Shown: positions 50,887 through 59,415, counted from the first letter of the stretch. The stretch is DNA of 64,000 nt from Pseudonocardia sp. (GCA_025869365.1 JAOZVV010000005.1:33779-97778), one strand, 5' to 3'. Notes: generated by a model not told the origin, from the sequence alone. Numbers and translations: made by a program.

Positions 50887-51590
50887 GTGCGCGCCGTCGA
50901 CGACCTGGTGGAACGGGTGCGCGGGCTCGTCGGGGATGGTGGGCGGCGGGTGCTCCTCGGGATCACCGGGCCGCCCGGCTCCGGCAAGAGCACCCTCGCG
51001 GAGGCGCTGGGCGCCGCGCTCCGGCCCGATCCGCCCGCGGGATGCGAGCCGGGGGAGTGGGTCGCCCACGTCCCGATGGACGGCTTCCATCTCGCGGACG
51101 CGGAGCTGGAGCGCCTCGGCCGCCGGGACCGCAAGGGAGCCCCGGACACCTTCGACGGCGCCGGTTACCTCGCGCTGCTGCGCCGGATCCGCGCGGACGA
51201 CGAACCGGCCGTCTACGCGCCGGCGTTCGAGCGGGATCTCGAGCAGCCCCTGGCGGGCGCGATCGCGGTGCCCGCCAGGGGCTGCTCGTCCTGACCGAGG
51301 GCAACTACCTCCTGCTCGGTGACGCCCCCTGGCCGGACGTCGCCGCCGCGCTGGACGAGGTCTGGTACTGCGGGCTCGCGGCGCAGGACCGCATCGAACG
51401 CCTGGTCGCGCGGCACGTCCGGTTCGGCAAGGAGCCGGGGTCCGCCCGCCGGTGGGTCGCCGAGGTGGACGAGCCGAACGCCGCCCGGGTCGCGGCGACG
51501 CGGTCGCGGGCGGACCTGGTCGTGCCGTCGGCCGTGCTGGAGGGCGTGCGCGGACCGGCCCGGGAGGACGGTCGGACCGGACGGTCCTAG
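50887..51590 (+). pseudogene. P-loop (uridine-kinase-like) nucleoside/fructose-type kinase, frameshifted
   Basis: The first part (GTG 50887) reads GITGPPGSGKSTLAEALG (Walker A, about residue 25), VAHVPMDGFHLADAELERLG and AVYAPAFERDLEQPLAG. The second part continues in the frame one base back as LLVLTEGNYLLLGDAPWPDV, RIERLVARHVRFGKEPGSAR and WVAEVDEPNAARVAATRS. Both match one family of P-loop kinases of about 210-230 residues often annotated as nucleoside or fructose transporter kinases. The frame breaks at 51270-51288, inside a perfect 19-bp palindrome; one base is missing relative to an intact frame. A sequencing error or programmed shift is possible. Confidence 0.75.
51240..51288. repeat. 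Perfect 19-bp inverted repeat inside the kinase gene
   Basis: Left arm CGAGCAGCCCCTGGCGGGC (51240-51258) and right arm GCCCGCCAGGGGCTGCTCG (51270-51288) are exact complements around an 11-nt loop. The left arm encodes the conserved LEQPLAG. The right arm contains the frameshift, so it looks like a copy of the left arm. Confidence 0.9.
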
Positions 51591-51799
51591 GGGACGGGGC
51601 GCCCGGGCCGGCCGAGCTGGATGTCGCACTCGATCCCGGCGGCGTCGACCCCCGTGAGCTCGGCGATCAGCTCGCGTGCGGCGGCGTCCGCGTCCCGGAG
51701 GTCCAGGACGCTGGTGGCCGCCTCGATGGCGGGGACGTAGAGCACCAGCCGGCGTTCCGAGGCCCAGGCGACGACCTCGTAGCGCCGTGGTCCGCTCAC
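51587..51799 (-). CDS. Small conserved-looking protein, possibly HicB-like
   Basis: A 70-residue protein from a GTG at 51799. A predicted alternation of strands and one helix: RRYEVVAWASERRLVLYVPA, SVLDLRDADAAARELIAELTG, AGIECDIQLG. The pattern of an amphipathic strand pair followed by an ARELI-type helix resembles HicB-type folds, but I do not see a HicA partner. The overlap with the convergent kinase stop is 4 bp. Family assignment is weak. Confidence 0.5.
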   Translation of the reverse strand: MSGPRRYEVVAWASERRLVLYVPAIEAATSVLDLRDADAAARELIAELTGVDAAGIECDIQLGRPGRPVP

Positions 51800-51865
51800 C
51801 CCGCCCACGGTAGCCCCGCCGTGGGGCCGCGACCAGATCACCGCGGCGGCGCGGCCGCGGCGGGA

Positions 51866-54337
51866 TCAGCCGCAGGGGGCCAGGGAGCAGTCCTGTCGGC
51901 CCGGGGTCGGCTGGGTCGGTGGCGGGGCAGTGGTGGTCGTCTCGACCGGTCCCCCGAACAGCGGGCGCGGGTCCGTCTCGTCCTCGGCGGCGGGGTCCGG
52001 CGCGGTCGAGGCGTTCCCGCCCGCGGGCGGTGGCGGGGCGGAGGGCGGCGGTGGGACCTCGCTCCCCGACGGGGGCGCGGAGGGTTCTGCCGAGGCGCTC
52101 GGGGGCGGGGTGGCGGAGGTGGTCGGGGCGTTCGGCGGCAGCTCCGACGGGGCCTCCCCGATGGGCCGGAACGTCCCGAAGCCCTCGGTCGGCTCGTCCT
52201 CGACGGCGTCGGACATGAACTTCTGCCACACCTTGCCGGGTACGGTGGCGCCCTCGATCGGGGTCCCGGACGCGGTGCGGATGGGGGAGTTCATGTCCGT
52301 GCCGATCCAGACCGCGGTCGACAGCGTGGGGGTGAACCCGCTCATCCACGCGTCGTTGTTCTCGCCGTCGAACCGGGACTGCACGGTGCCGGTCTTCGCC
52401 GCCACCGGCTGGTCCCCGGGCAGTTCGAGGCCGTCCTTCGGGGCGACCCCGAGCATCGCCTCGGTGACGTTGCGGGCGACCTGCTCGGAGAACCGGCGCT
52501 CCCCGGTGGACTCCGGCGCCTGGTAGAGCACCCGGTTGTCCGAGGTCACGATGCTGGAGATGAGGTGCGGGGGGTGCCAGGTGCCGCCGTCGGCGATCGT
52601 CGCGTAGGCCGACGCCAGCTCGAGCGGGGTGATCTCCTTGTTGCCCAGGGCGAGGCGGGCGTCCGGATCGTCGAGCGGGGAGGTGATCCCGGCCGCGCGC
52701 GCGGCGGCCGCGACGCTGCCCGGTCCGACCTTCGCCGCGAGCGTGGTGAACACGACGTTGTTGGAGATCGTCATCGCCTGCTTGACGTCGCAGCGCGCGC
52801 AGTCCGCGCCGTCCGCGTTGCGCAGGCCCTTCTTCTCGGTGCCGTCGAACGTGGTGCCGAGGCCGATCGGCGGGTCGTGCATCAGGGCGGCGAGGGCGAC
52901 GAACGGCTTGAACGTCGAGCCCGGCTGCTTGCGGACCTTCGCGTAGTCCAGCCCGACGCCGTTGTCCCCGCCGTAGTAGGCCTTGATCCCGCCCGTGCGG
53001 GGATCGATGGCGACGACGGCGGAGCGCAGGTTCCCCGGCTGCCCGGCGAGCGTGTCGTGGGCGGCGTCGACGGCCTTCTGCTGCTGCGCGGGATCGATCG
53101 TCGTGGTGATGCGCAGGCCGTCCTGGGCGAACTCCTGGTCGGAGATCCCCAGCGAGTCCAGCTCCGCCTTCACCGCGTTCACGATGTGTCCGCGGCTGTC
53201 CGCGAGCGACCCCGACGAGCCGGTCCGTCGCTGGGTGGTGGCGGGGAAGGCCGCGGCGGCGCGCTCGGCGGGGGAGAGCCAGCCCTGGCTCACCATCCCG
53301 TCCATCACGAAGTCCCAGCGCTGCACCGCCTTCTCCGGGTTCAGCGCCGGGTCCCAGCGCGACGGGGACTGGATCACCCCGGCGAGCAGCGCGCCCTCCG
53401 CCGCGGTGAGCTGGCCGACGTCCTTGCCGAAGTAGGACTGGCTCGCGGACTGGATGCCGTACGCGCCGCGGCCGAAGTAGATGGTGTTGAGGTAGTCCGT
53501 GAGGATCTCGTCCTTGGACTTCTCCTGGGAGACCTTGAGCGAGACGATCAGTTCCTTGTACTTGCGCCAGACGGACACCTGGTCCCCGACCAGCGCGTTC
53601 TTCACGTACTGCTGGGTGATCGTCGATCCGCCGCCGACGCCACCGCGCACCTGGTTCCAGGCGGCGCGGGCGATCCCGGAGAAGTCGAAACCGGGGTTGG
53701 AGTAGAAGGTGCGGTCCTCGGCCGCGAGCACGGCGTTGCGCACCGGGACGGGGATCTGCGCGGTGGCCACCTTCGTCCGGTTGCCCTGCTCGGGGACGAG
53801 GCGGGTGAGCTGGCTGCCGTCGGTGTAGGAGATCAGCGCGACCTGGTTGTTGACGGCCTCGTCCGGGGTCGGGACGGAGAAGAAGATCCAGCCGATCCCG
53901 AGGAGCAGCAGGGGCAGGAGGATCACCGACGCGATCCCGCCGAGCACGCCGTACCTGATCCGCCTGCGCCGTCGCGCGGTGCGCTGCTCGGGGGTGAGCG
54001 GCCTGCGGTGCTGCGAGGTCGAGCGCTCCCCGAGCACCCTCCGCAGCAGGTCGAGCGGGCCCTGCGGACCGGGCTTCGGCGGCGCCACGGGGGTGGGGGT
54101 GACGGCGGCCGTCGAGACGGTCGGCTCGTCACCCGTCGCCGGTGTCCGGGCGCCGGTCGCCGCCGGTCCGGTCGCTGTCGGTCCGGTCGTCGACGCAGAG
54201 TGACGTCTACCGGTGCTGGGCTTCGGCGTCTGCCACCAGCCGACTCCCGTCGGTCGGGTCGATCCGCGGCGAGGGGACCGGGGCGACGGCACCGCGCGCG
54301 AGACCCGGGGGGAGGCGGGACCGCGGTTCTCCGGCAC
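51866..54337 (-). CDS. Bifunctional class A penicillin-binding protein (PonA-like)
   Basis: About 823 residues. A long Pro/Thr-rich cytoplasmic tail precedes one membrane helix GVLGGIASVILLPLLLLGIG. The GT51 domain has AAEDRTFYSNPGFDFSGIA and GGGSTITQQYVKN. The transpeptidase carries SxxK in PGSTFKPF, SxN in TISNNVVF and KTG in AAKTGTVQ. The C-terminal about 110 residues are Pro/Ser/Thr-rich. Several starts are in frame: GTG 54337 is preferred because AAAGGTGG lies 5 nt upstream; GTG 54346 and 54382 are alternatives. Divergent from the hydrolase at 54628. Confidence 0.87.
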   Translation of the reverse strand: MPENRGPASPRVSRAVPSPRSPRRGSTRPTGVGWWQTPKPSTGRRHSASTTGPTATGPAATGARTPATGDEPTVSTAAVTPTPVAPPKPGPQGPLDLLRRVLGERSTSQHRRPLTPEQRTARRRRRIRYGVLGGIASVILLPLLLLGIGWIFFSVPTPDEAVNNQVALISYTDGSQLTRLVPEQGNRTKVATAQIPVPVRNAVLAAEDRTFYSNPGFDFSGIARAAWNQVRGGVGGGSTITQQYVKNALVGDQVSVWRKYKELIVSLKVSQEKSKDEILTDYLNTIYFGRGAYGIQSASQSYFGKDVGQLTAAEGALLAGVIQSPSRWDPALNPEKAVQRWDFVMDGMVSQGWLSPAERAAAAFPATTQRRTGSSGSLADSRGHIVNAVKAELDSLGISDQEFAQDGLRITTTIDPAQQQKAVDAAHDTLAGQPGNLRSAVVAIDPRTGGIKAYYGGDNGVGLDYAKVRKQPGSTFKPFVALAALMHDPPIGLGTTFDGTEKKGLRNADGADCARCDVKQAMTISNNVVFTTLAAKVGPGSVAAAARAAGITSPLDDPDARLALGNKEITPLELASAYATIADGGTWHPPHLISSIVTSDNRVLYQAPESTGERRFSEQVARNVTEAMLGVAPKDGLELPGDQPVAAKTGTVQSRFDGENNDAWMSGFTPTLSTAVWIGTDMNSPIRTASGTPIEGATVPGKVWQKFMSDAVEDEPTEGFGTFRPIGEAPSELPPNAPTTSATPPPSASAEPSAPPSGSEVPPPPSAPPPPAGGNASTAPDPAAEDETDPRPLFGGPVETTTTAPPPTQPTPGRQDCSLAPCG

Positions 54338-54627
54338 CGAGACCACCCTTTCCCGTTCCGGTGTCGACCGTACGGCGTACACCTGTCACACCGTTCGGCC
54401 CTTTCACCGCCTGACACGAGGTCAACGGCCGGTTCGGGGTCAGCGGTGCGGGCGGACGCCGGAGATCACCCGAACGTCGGTATCAAACCGGTAACGACGC
54501 CCGCAAGTGGCCCCCGCCTGAACACTCTGTGTGATCGCTTGCGGCGTCGTCCGGAGCCCATCGCCAAGATCCACGCGCGCGTACGCTCGGCCCGGGCACA
54601 CGGCGGAGACGGCAGGAGGGCCTCACG

Positions 54628-55881
54628 GTGGGACGACTCGGAGGGCTGGTCGCGGGTACGGCCGCGGGGGTCGGCGCGCTCGGGATCGCGGCCGCCGCGG
54701 GGGCGCGCCGACCGGTGATCACCCGCTGGCCGGTCTCGATCGGACAGGTCGCCCCGTGCCTGCCGGCGTCCGAGGCACCCGGACCCACCGCCGCGCTCCT
54801 GGCCGCCGTCGGCCTCGCGGCGCTGGGCACCCGCACCCGGCTCGGGTACCTGGGGGCCGTGGTGAACGCCGTGGCCGCCGCGGGCGTCGTCGGGCTCCGG
54901 GGCGACGCGGACCGCTCGGCGGCCGTCCTCGACGACGCCCTGCTCCAGCTCGGTGGGGACCCGGGGGAGCTGCCACCGGCCGAGCCCGTGCCGACGCTCG
55001 CGCGCCGGCTCCGCCGGTTCCGGGAGGCGCCGGCGCGCTGGCGGGTCGCGGCCGACGTCCCGTACGGGGATCTGCCGGTCCAGCTGCTGGACGTGTGGGC
55101 GGACCCCGCCACGGTCTCGAACGGCGGGCGGGCACCGGTCCTGCTGCAGGTGCACGGCGGCGGCTGGACCTTCGGGGACAAGGCGGGCGACGCCCGGCCG
55201 CTGATGGCCCATCTCGCCGAGCGCGGCTGGGTGTGCGTCTCGATCGACTACCGGCTCGGGCCGGGGGAGCGATGGCCGTCGATGATCGTCGACGTCAAGC
55301 GGGCGATCGCCTGGATCCGCGAGCACATCGCGGAGTACGGCGGGGACCCGGACTTCGTCGCGATCAGCGGCGGCTCGGCCGGCGGGCACCTGTGCGCGCT
55401 CGCGGCCACCACGGCGAACGACCCGGACTTCCAGCCCGGGTTCACCGACGCGGACACCTCGGTCGCGGCCGCGGTCCCGTTCTACGGGGTGCACGACCTC
55501 ACCGCGGACGAGAACGGGCTCTTCGCGCTGCTGGAGGGCAAGGTCTTCACCACGACGCCGACGGCGGACGGGCGGAGCTACCGGCAGGCCTCACCGGTCC
55601 ACCGGATCACCCCCGGGACACCGCCGTTCCTGGTCATCCACGGGGACACCGACGCCATCGCCTCGGTCGGGCAGTCCCGGCGCTTCGTCTCCGCGCTGCG
55701 CCGGACCAGCGGCGCGGCGGTCTGCTACGCCGAGCTGCCGCGCGCCCAGCACTCGTTCGACAGCTACCCCACCCGCCGCACCGCCTACGCGGTGGACGCG
55801 GTCCACCGGTTCCTGACGGTGCTCCACCGACGCCACCAGAGCCACCCGACGACCCGCGTCGTGGAGCCACGACGCGCCTGA
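54628..55881 (+). CDS. Alpha/beta hydrolase of the hormone-sensitive lipase type
   Basis: A 417-residue esterase/lipase-like protein. The N-terminal 110 residues contain hydrophobic Ala-rich stretches, two possible membrane segments (about 8-25 and 57-75). The catalytic part shows the HSL oxyanion motif VHGGGWTFGD (about residue 175), nucleophile ISGGSAGGHL (about 255), acid in IHGDTDAIAS and His in RAQHSFD. The GTG at 54628 has AGGAGGG 7 nt upstream. The last codons run into a palindrome (55855-55876), and the C-terminal residues VVEPRRA are encoded by it. Confidence 0.84.
   Translation: MGRLGGLVAGTAAGVGALGIAAAAGARRPVITRWPVSIGQVAPCLPASEAPGPTAALLAAVGLAALGTRTRLGYLGAVVNAVAAAGVVGLRGDADRSAAVLDDALLQLGGDPGELPPAEPVPTLARRLRRFREAPARWRVAADVPYGDLPVQLLDVWADPATVSNGGRAPVLLQVHGGGWTFGDKAGDARPLMAHLAERGWVCVSIDYRLGPGERWPSMIVDVKRAIAWIREHIAEYGGDPDFVAISGGSAGGHLCALAATTANDPDFQPGFTDADTSVAAAVPFYGVHDLTADENGLFALLEGKVFTTTPTADGRSYRQASPVHRITPGTPPFLVIHGDTDAIASVGQSRRFVSALRRTSGAAVCYAELPRAQHSFDSYPTRRTAYAVDAVHRFLTVLHRRHQSHPTTRVVEPRRA
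55855..55876. terminator. Perfect 10-bp stem palindrome at the hydrolase stop
   Basis: CGCGTCGTGG and CCACGACGCG pair perfectly around a 2-nt centre. It ends five bases before the TGA end of the hydrolase and lies between convergent genes, so a terminator-like or repeat role is possible. Confidence 0.55.
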
Positions 55882-55895
55882 GCGGCCCGGATACT

Positions 55896-55917
55896 CGCGT
55901 TATGGAGCCACAACGCG
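55896..55917. repeat. Second, imperfect copy of the same palindrome
   Basis: CGCGTTATGG and CCACAACGCG pair with one mismatch. It repeats the first palindrome 41 bp away, and both are followed by CCTGAGCG. The duplicate suggests a short mobile or amplified intergenic element. Confidence 0.6.
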
Positions 55918-55933
55918 CCTGAGCGCAGGATCC

Positions 55934-56927
55934 TCAGCCGGCGAGCGGCGCGAGCCCGACCGCGTCCGCGACCAGCTCGTAGGAGCGGATCCGGTCCTCC
56001 GTCGCATGGGTCTGCGTGGTGATCATCAGCTCGTCGACCCCGGTGCGGTCCACGAGCTCCTCGATGCCCTTCCGGGCCGTCTCCGGGGAGCCGATGATCT
56101 GCTGGGCGAGCCGGTCGTCGACGAACGCGCGCTCGGCCTCCGTCCAGTCGTGGGCCTCGGTCTCCTCGAGACTGGGCATCAGGCCGGGACGGCCCAGGCG
56201 CAGGTTGAGGAACGAGAGCGCGCTGGGCATGGCGAGCCGCAGCGCCTCCTCGTCGGTGTCCGCGCAGAGCACCGCGGCCGCGATCATCGCGTAGGGCTGG
56301 TCGAGCGTGGCGGACGGCCGGAAGTTCTTCCGGTAGAGCTCGAGGGCGGGAAGGGTGTTCTCCGAGCTGAAGTGGTGGGCGAACGCGAACGGGATGCCGA
56401 GCATCCCGGCGACCTGGGCGCTGTAGCCGCTCGAGCCGAGCAGCCACATCGCGGGCGCGTTGCCCACCGCCGGGACGGCCAGGACGGCCGCGTCCCCGCG
56501 GAAGTAGGAGGCCACCTCGGTGAGCTGCTCCGGGAAGTCGTCCACGCCGAGGTCCTGGCCCCGCCGCAGGGCGCGGGCGGTACGGGCGTCCGTGCCGGGC
56601 GCGCGGCCGATGCCGAGGTCGATCCGGCCGGGGTGCAGCGCCTCCAGCGCTGCCGAACTGCTCCGCGACGACCAGCGGCTGGTGGTTGGGCAGCATGACG
56701 CCGCCGGAACCCACGCGGATGCGGGAGCTGTTCGCGGCCAGGTGAGCGATCACCACGGCCGGGGAGGAGCTGGCGATGCCGGGCATGCCGTGGTGCTCGG
56801 CGACCCAGTAGCGGTGATAGCCCAGCTCCTCGACGCGACGCACGAGCCGGGTGCTCCCGGCGAGCGCGGCCGTGGCGGAGGAGCCGGAGCCGACGGGGAC
56901 GAGATCGAGCACGGAGAGAGGCACCAC
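55934..56927 (-). pseudogene. LLM-class luciferase-like oxidoreductase with one-base frameshift
   Basis: The N-terminal part (GTG 56927) reads LSVLDLVPVGSGSSATAAL, YWVAEHHGMPGIASSSPAVV and GSGGVMLPNHQPLVVAEQFG. Then the frame must change: the continuation ALEALHPGRIDLGIGRAPGT and GVDDFPEQLTEVASYF lies in the next frame and runs to the stop at 55934. The intact family has QFGTLEALHPGR here, so one extra base near 56652-56656 explains it. Otherwise the protein matches alkanal-monooxygenase-like LLM proteins over about 330 residues. Either a recent pseudogene or a sequencing error. Confidence 0.72.
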
Positions 56928-56981
56928 GACTGCGACAACCGCGCCCGGCGGATGGTTCTTCCCGGCCCGGTGATCGTCGGG

Positions 56982-58346
56982 TCAGCCGTCCTTCGGGAAG
57001 GGCTCGGACTCCAGCGCGGGGCTGTCGCTGGTCGGTGCGACGACGGGGTGCCCGGCGATCCGGACGGCGTTGCGGCCGGCGCCCTTCGCGGAGTAGAGCG
57101 CGCGGTCCGCGAGGCTCAGCACCTGCTCGATCGTCGTGGTCGCCTCGGGCATCACCAGCGCGCCACCGGCGCTGATGCTCAGGCTGCTGATGGAGAGCGG
57201 CCCGTCCGGCGTCTCGATCGGCACGTCGAGCTGTTCGACGCGGATCCGGATCCGCTCGGCGACCATCCGCAGCCCCGCGACCGGCTGGTCCCCGGGCAGC
57301 CCGGGCAGCAGCACCACGAACTCCTCGCCACCGAACCGGCCGACCAGGTCGTCCCCGCGCACCTCGTCCCGGACCGCGTCCGCGACGGCGGCGAGCACGC
57401 GGTCCCCGGCGAGGTGCCCGTGGGTGTCGTTGACGTTCTTGAAGTGGTCCAGGTCCAGCACGAGCAAGGCGAACGGGGTGCCGCCCCGGCGGGCGCGGCG
57501 GAGCTCCTGGCCGGCGCGCACGTTCCACGCGGAGGCGGTGAGCAGGCCGGTCTTGCCGTCCGTCGACGCCGCGGCCGCGAGCTCGCGGACCAGCACCGCC
57601 CGCTGCAGCACCAGGATCGGCGGGAAGGCGAGCAGCACGAACCACCAGGAGATGGTGAGGGTCAGGGCGAGCATCGCGCCCAGGCACAGCGTCGCGACCT
57701 CGACCATGATGTCGTCGAGGTGGCCGAAGAGGTCCGTGGGCCGGGCCTGCGGGTCGCTCGCCGCCACCGCCGCGGCGATCAGCGCGCTGTTCACCGTGGC
57801 GTACGCCGCCGCGGCGAGCAGCAGCACCGCGAGACCGAGCAGGCCGTGCAGCCAGAGCTCCGGGCCGGAGGCGCGCAGCACGATCTCGTGCGCGGCCTGC
57901 ACGGCGAGCAGCACCGTCGAGGTGGTGAAGACGTGCCGGTAGAGGGGGAAGCGCGCGGGCTTCCACACCCGGAACCACAGATGCGTGTAGATGACGACGA
58001 CGGCGGCCATCGCCATGGCCGGCGGTAGGAGTACCGCCGCGGCGAAGGTCCAGATGGTGCTGAGGTCGGTGTAGGACTTCTCGCCCACCCGGCGGCGGGC
58101 GCGCTCGACGCCCGTGGCGATCTCGGTGTGGGCGATACCGGTGACGGCGAGCAGCAGCGCGAGGAGGACAGCGGACACCGACGGGTCGAAGGCGATCGCC
58201 GATGCGATCACCAGTCCCGCGGCGCACGACTCGACAACAGCGAGGGCGGCGATCACCCGGGTGGACTGAGTCCATACCGCCCACCGGGTGATGCCGCACC
58301 TCCGTCGAGGTGACTGTCTCAAAGGAGCGACTCCTGTCCAGCACAC
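56982..58346 (-). CDS. Membrane-bound GGDEF diguanylate cyclase
   Basis: About 454 residues. Residues 30-270 contain about six to seven hydrophobic segments, for example VIAALAVVESCAAGLVIASA and LGLAVLLLAAAAYATVNSAL. A C-terminal GGDEF domain follows with LVLDLDHFKNVNDTHGHLAG, GRFGGEEFVVLLPG (active site GGEEF, about residue 337) and an upstream RGDD that fits the RxxD product-inhibition site. It should make cyclic di-GMP. The 5' end is uncertain: GTG 58346 gives a long basic tail, GTG 58256 starts near the first membrane segment. Divergent from the hexapeptide mini-gene array at 58571. Confidence 0.85.
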   Translation of the reverse strand: MCWTGVAPLRQSPRRRCGITRWAVWTQSTRVIAALAVVESCAAGLVIASAIAFDPSVSAVLLALLLAVTGIAHTEIATGVERARRRVGEKSYTDLSTIWTFAAAVLLPPAMAMAAVVVIYTHLWFRVWKPARFPLYRHVFTTSTVLLAVQAAHEIVLRASGPELWLHGLLGLAVLLLAAAAYATVNSALIAAAVAASDPQARPTDLFGHLDDIMVEVATLCLGAMLALTLTISWWFVLLAFPPILVLQRAVLVRELAAAASTDGKTGLLTASAWNVRAGQELRRARRGGTPFALLVLDLDHFKNVNDTHGHLAGDRVLAAVADAVRDEVRGDDLVGRFGGEEFVVLLPGLPGDQPVAGLRMVAERIRIRVEQLDVPIETPDGPLSISSLSISAGGALVMPEATTTIEQVLSLADRALYSAKGAGRNAVRIAGHPVVAPTSDSPALESEPFPKDG

Positions 58347-58570
58347 TGACTGCAGCGGGTCCCGAGAGTAGTCACTTGATCACGGAATCCTGATACCCCG
58401 AAAAGGTAGAGGATCGGCGGCTGCTGACTACGCAGGGTCACGATCGTGGGAGGTGGATACGCCATGCCACGAGAGGGTCGACGGTCGTCGGCTCCTGCGG
58501 CACCACGGTCTTCGAGTGGTCATGGTGCCGTGTCCGGCCGTCCCAGTCGAGCGAAGGAGGGAGTTTCGTT

Positions 58571-58591
58571 GTGCGCAACCGTGCCTGGTGA
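58571..58591 (+). CDS. MRNRAW hexapeptide mini-gene, unit 1
   Basis: GTG start; codons CGC AAC CGT GCC TGG then TGA. AAGGAGGG at 58554-58561 is the ribosome site, 9 nt upstream. It is the first unit, about 220 bp from the divergent diguanylate cyclase start, so the array promoter probably lies in 58347-58550. Confidence 0.85.
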   Translation: MRNRAW

Positions 58592-58725
58592 AGAACGTCG
58601 GTCCGACGAGAGGCCGGGGGACCGGTGAGGGCGAGGACCGAGCGGGCCCCGATGCGGGCCGCGTGTCGCTCGGACTTCTGACCGGCCACGACGGGTCGTG
58701 GCCGCCGGATCGGAGGAGGAACCGC

Positions 58726-58746
58726 ATGCGCAACCGCGCCTGGTGA
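58726..58746 (+). CDS. MRNRAW hexapeptide mini-gene, unit 2
   Basis: ATG start; codons CGC AAC CGC GCC TGG TGA. Strong ribosome site GGAGGAGGA at 58712-58720. The largest gap in the array (155 bp from unit 1) precedes it. Confidence 0.85.
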   Translation: MRNRAW

Positions 58747-58787
58747 GTCCCGAACGAGATCGACGAGCGAGCGAGAGGAGCGGGTTC

Positions 58788-58808
58788 GTGCGTAATCGCG
58801 CCTGGTGA
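58788..58808 (+). CDS. MRNRAW hexapeptide mini-gene, unit 3
   Basis: GTG start; codons CGT AAT CGC GCC TGG TGA. GAGAGGAG at 58773-58780, 7 nt upstream. Differs from unit 2 by two synonymous bases and the start codon. Confidence 0.85.
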   Translation: MRNRAW

Positions 58809-58865
58809 GAACGCCGTGAGGCGGATCGGCACAACGAGCGGACGACGACGTGGAAGGAGCAGGGC

Positions 58866-58886
58866 ATGCGCAACCGCGCCTGGTGA
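58866..58886 (+). CDS. MRNRAW hexapeptide mini-gene, unit 4
   Basis: ATG start; codons CGC AAC CGC GCC TGG TGA. AAGGAG at 58854-58859. Its leader GGAAGGAGCAGGGC is identical to that of unit 5, pointing to a local duplication. Confidence 0.85.
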   Translation: MRNRAW

Positions 58887-58930
58887 GAAGACACGGTCCC
58901 CCGTGGGGCGAGACCCGGAAGGAGCAGGGC

Positions 58931-58951
58931 ATGCGTAATCGCGCGTGGTGA
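58931..58951 (+). CDS. MRNRAW hexapeptide mini-gene, unit 5
   Basis: ATG start; codons CGT AAT CGC GCG TGG TGA. AAGGAG at 58919-58924. Shares its leader with unit 4 yet differs from it at three synonymous codon positions; it has the only GCG alanine codon of the array. Confidence 0.85.
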   Translation: MRNRAW

Positions 58952-59017
58952 ACCGCGTCACATCGGCGTCGTGGTCGTTGAGATCACAGGGGCCTCGTCG
59001 GAGAGGGAGGGCAGGAC

Positions 59018-59038
59018 ATGCGCAACCGCGCCTGGTGA
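59018..59038 (+). CDS. MRNRAW hexapeptide mini-gene, unit 6
   Basis: ATG start; codons CGC AAC CGC GCC TGG TGA. GGGAGG at 59005-59010, 7 nt upstream. Confidence 0.85.
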   Translation: MRNRAW

Positions 59039-59079
59039 GACGCAGTCGAGTTCGGACGGATCGCGAGAAGGGATCGATC

Positions 59080-59100
59080 GTGCGCAATCGCGCCTGGTGA
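59080..59100 (+). CDS. MRNRAW hexapeptide mini-gene, unit 7
   Basis: GTG start; codons CGC AAT CGC GCC TGG TGA. GAGAAGGGA at 59065-59073, 6 nt upstream. Confidence 0.85.
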   Translation: MRNRAW

Positions 59101-59142
59101 ACCGAACAGTTCGTCGCCCGCACCGAGAGAGGGGAACACGAC

Positions 59143-59163
59143 ATGCGCAACCGCGCCTGGTGA
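59143..59163 (+). CDS. MRNRAW hexapeptide mini-gene, unit 8
   Basis: ATG start; codons CGC AAC CGC GCC TGG TGA. AGAGGGGA ending at 59135. A longer gap (118 bp between starts) follows, containing the only AT-richer stretch in the array (CACAAGTATTG near 59210). Confidence 0.85.
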   Translation: MRNRAW

Positions 59164-59260
59164 CACCGACCGCCACCGGACGTTCGTCACCGTACGTGGT
59201 GATTCACGTCACAAGTATTGGGAGCCGAACGGTTCCCGACCGCCACGAGGAGGCAAGCAG

Positions 59261-59281
59261 ATGCGCAACCGTGCCTGGTGA
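59261..59281 (+). CDS. MRNRAW hexapeptide mini-gene, unit 9
   Basis: ATG start; codons CGC AAC CGT GCC TGG TGA. GAGGAGG at 59247-59253, 7 nt upstream. Confidence 0.85.
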   Translation: MRNRAW

Positions 59282-59344
59282 CCGCCCTACCGACCGACCA
59301 CGGATCGGCCCCGCCGAACCGTCCCCGCCGAGACAGGAGACGTC

Positions 59345-59365
59345 GTGCGCAATCGCGCCTGGTGA
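59345..59365 (+). CDS. MRNRAW hexapeptide mini-gene, unit 10
   Basis: GTG start; codons CGC AAT CGC GCC TGG TGA. AGGAGA at 59335-59340, 4 nt upstream. Confidence 0.85.
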   Translation: MRNRAW

Positions 59366-59415
59366 CACCGCCCGCCCATCGCTCCCCGAATCCGCTCCCG
59401 AGGAAGGACCGTCCC

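Noticed and set aside
58428..59150. Minus-strand open frames across the hexapeptide array with repeated TRRGCA/HQARLR-type peptides
   Set aside because: They are reverse readings of the MRNRAW units; the repeats change frame between units, lack ribosome sites, and the wobble pattern fits only the plus strand.
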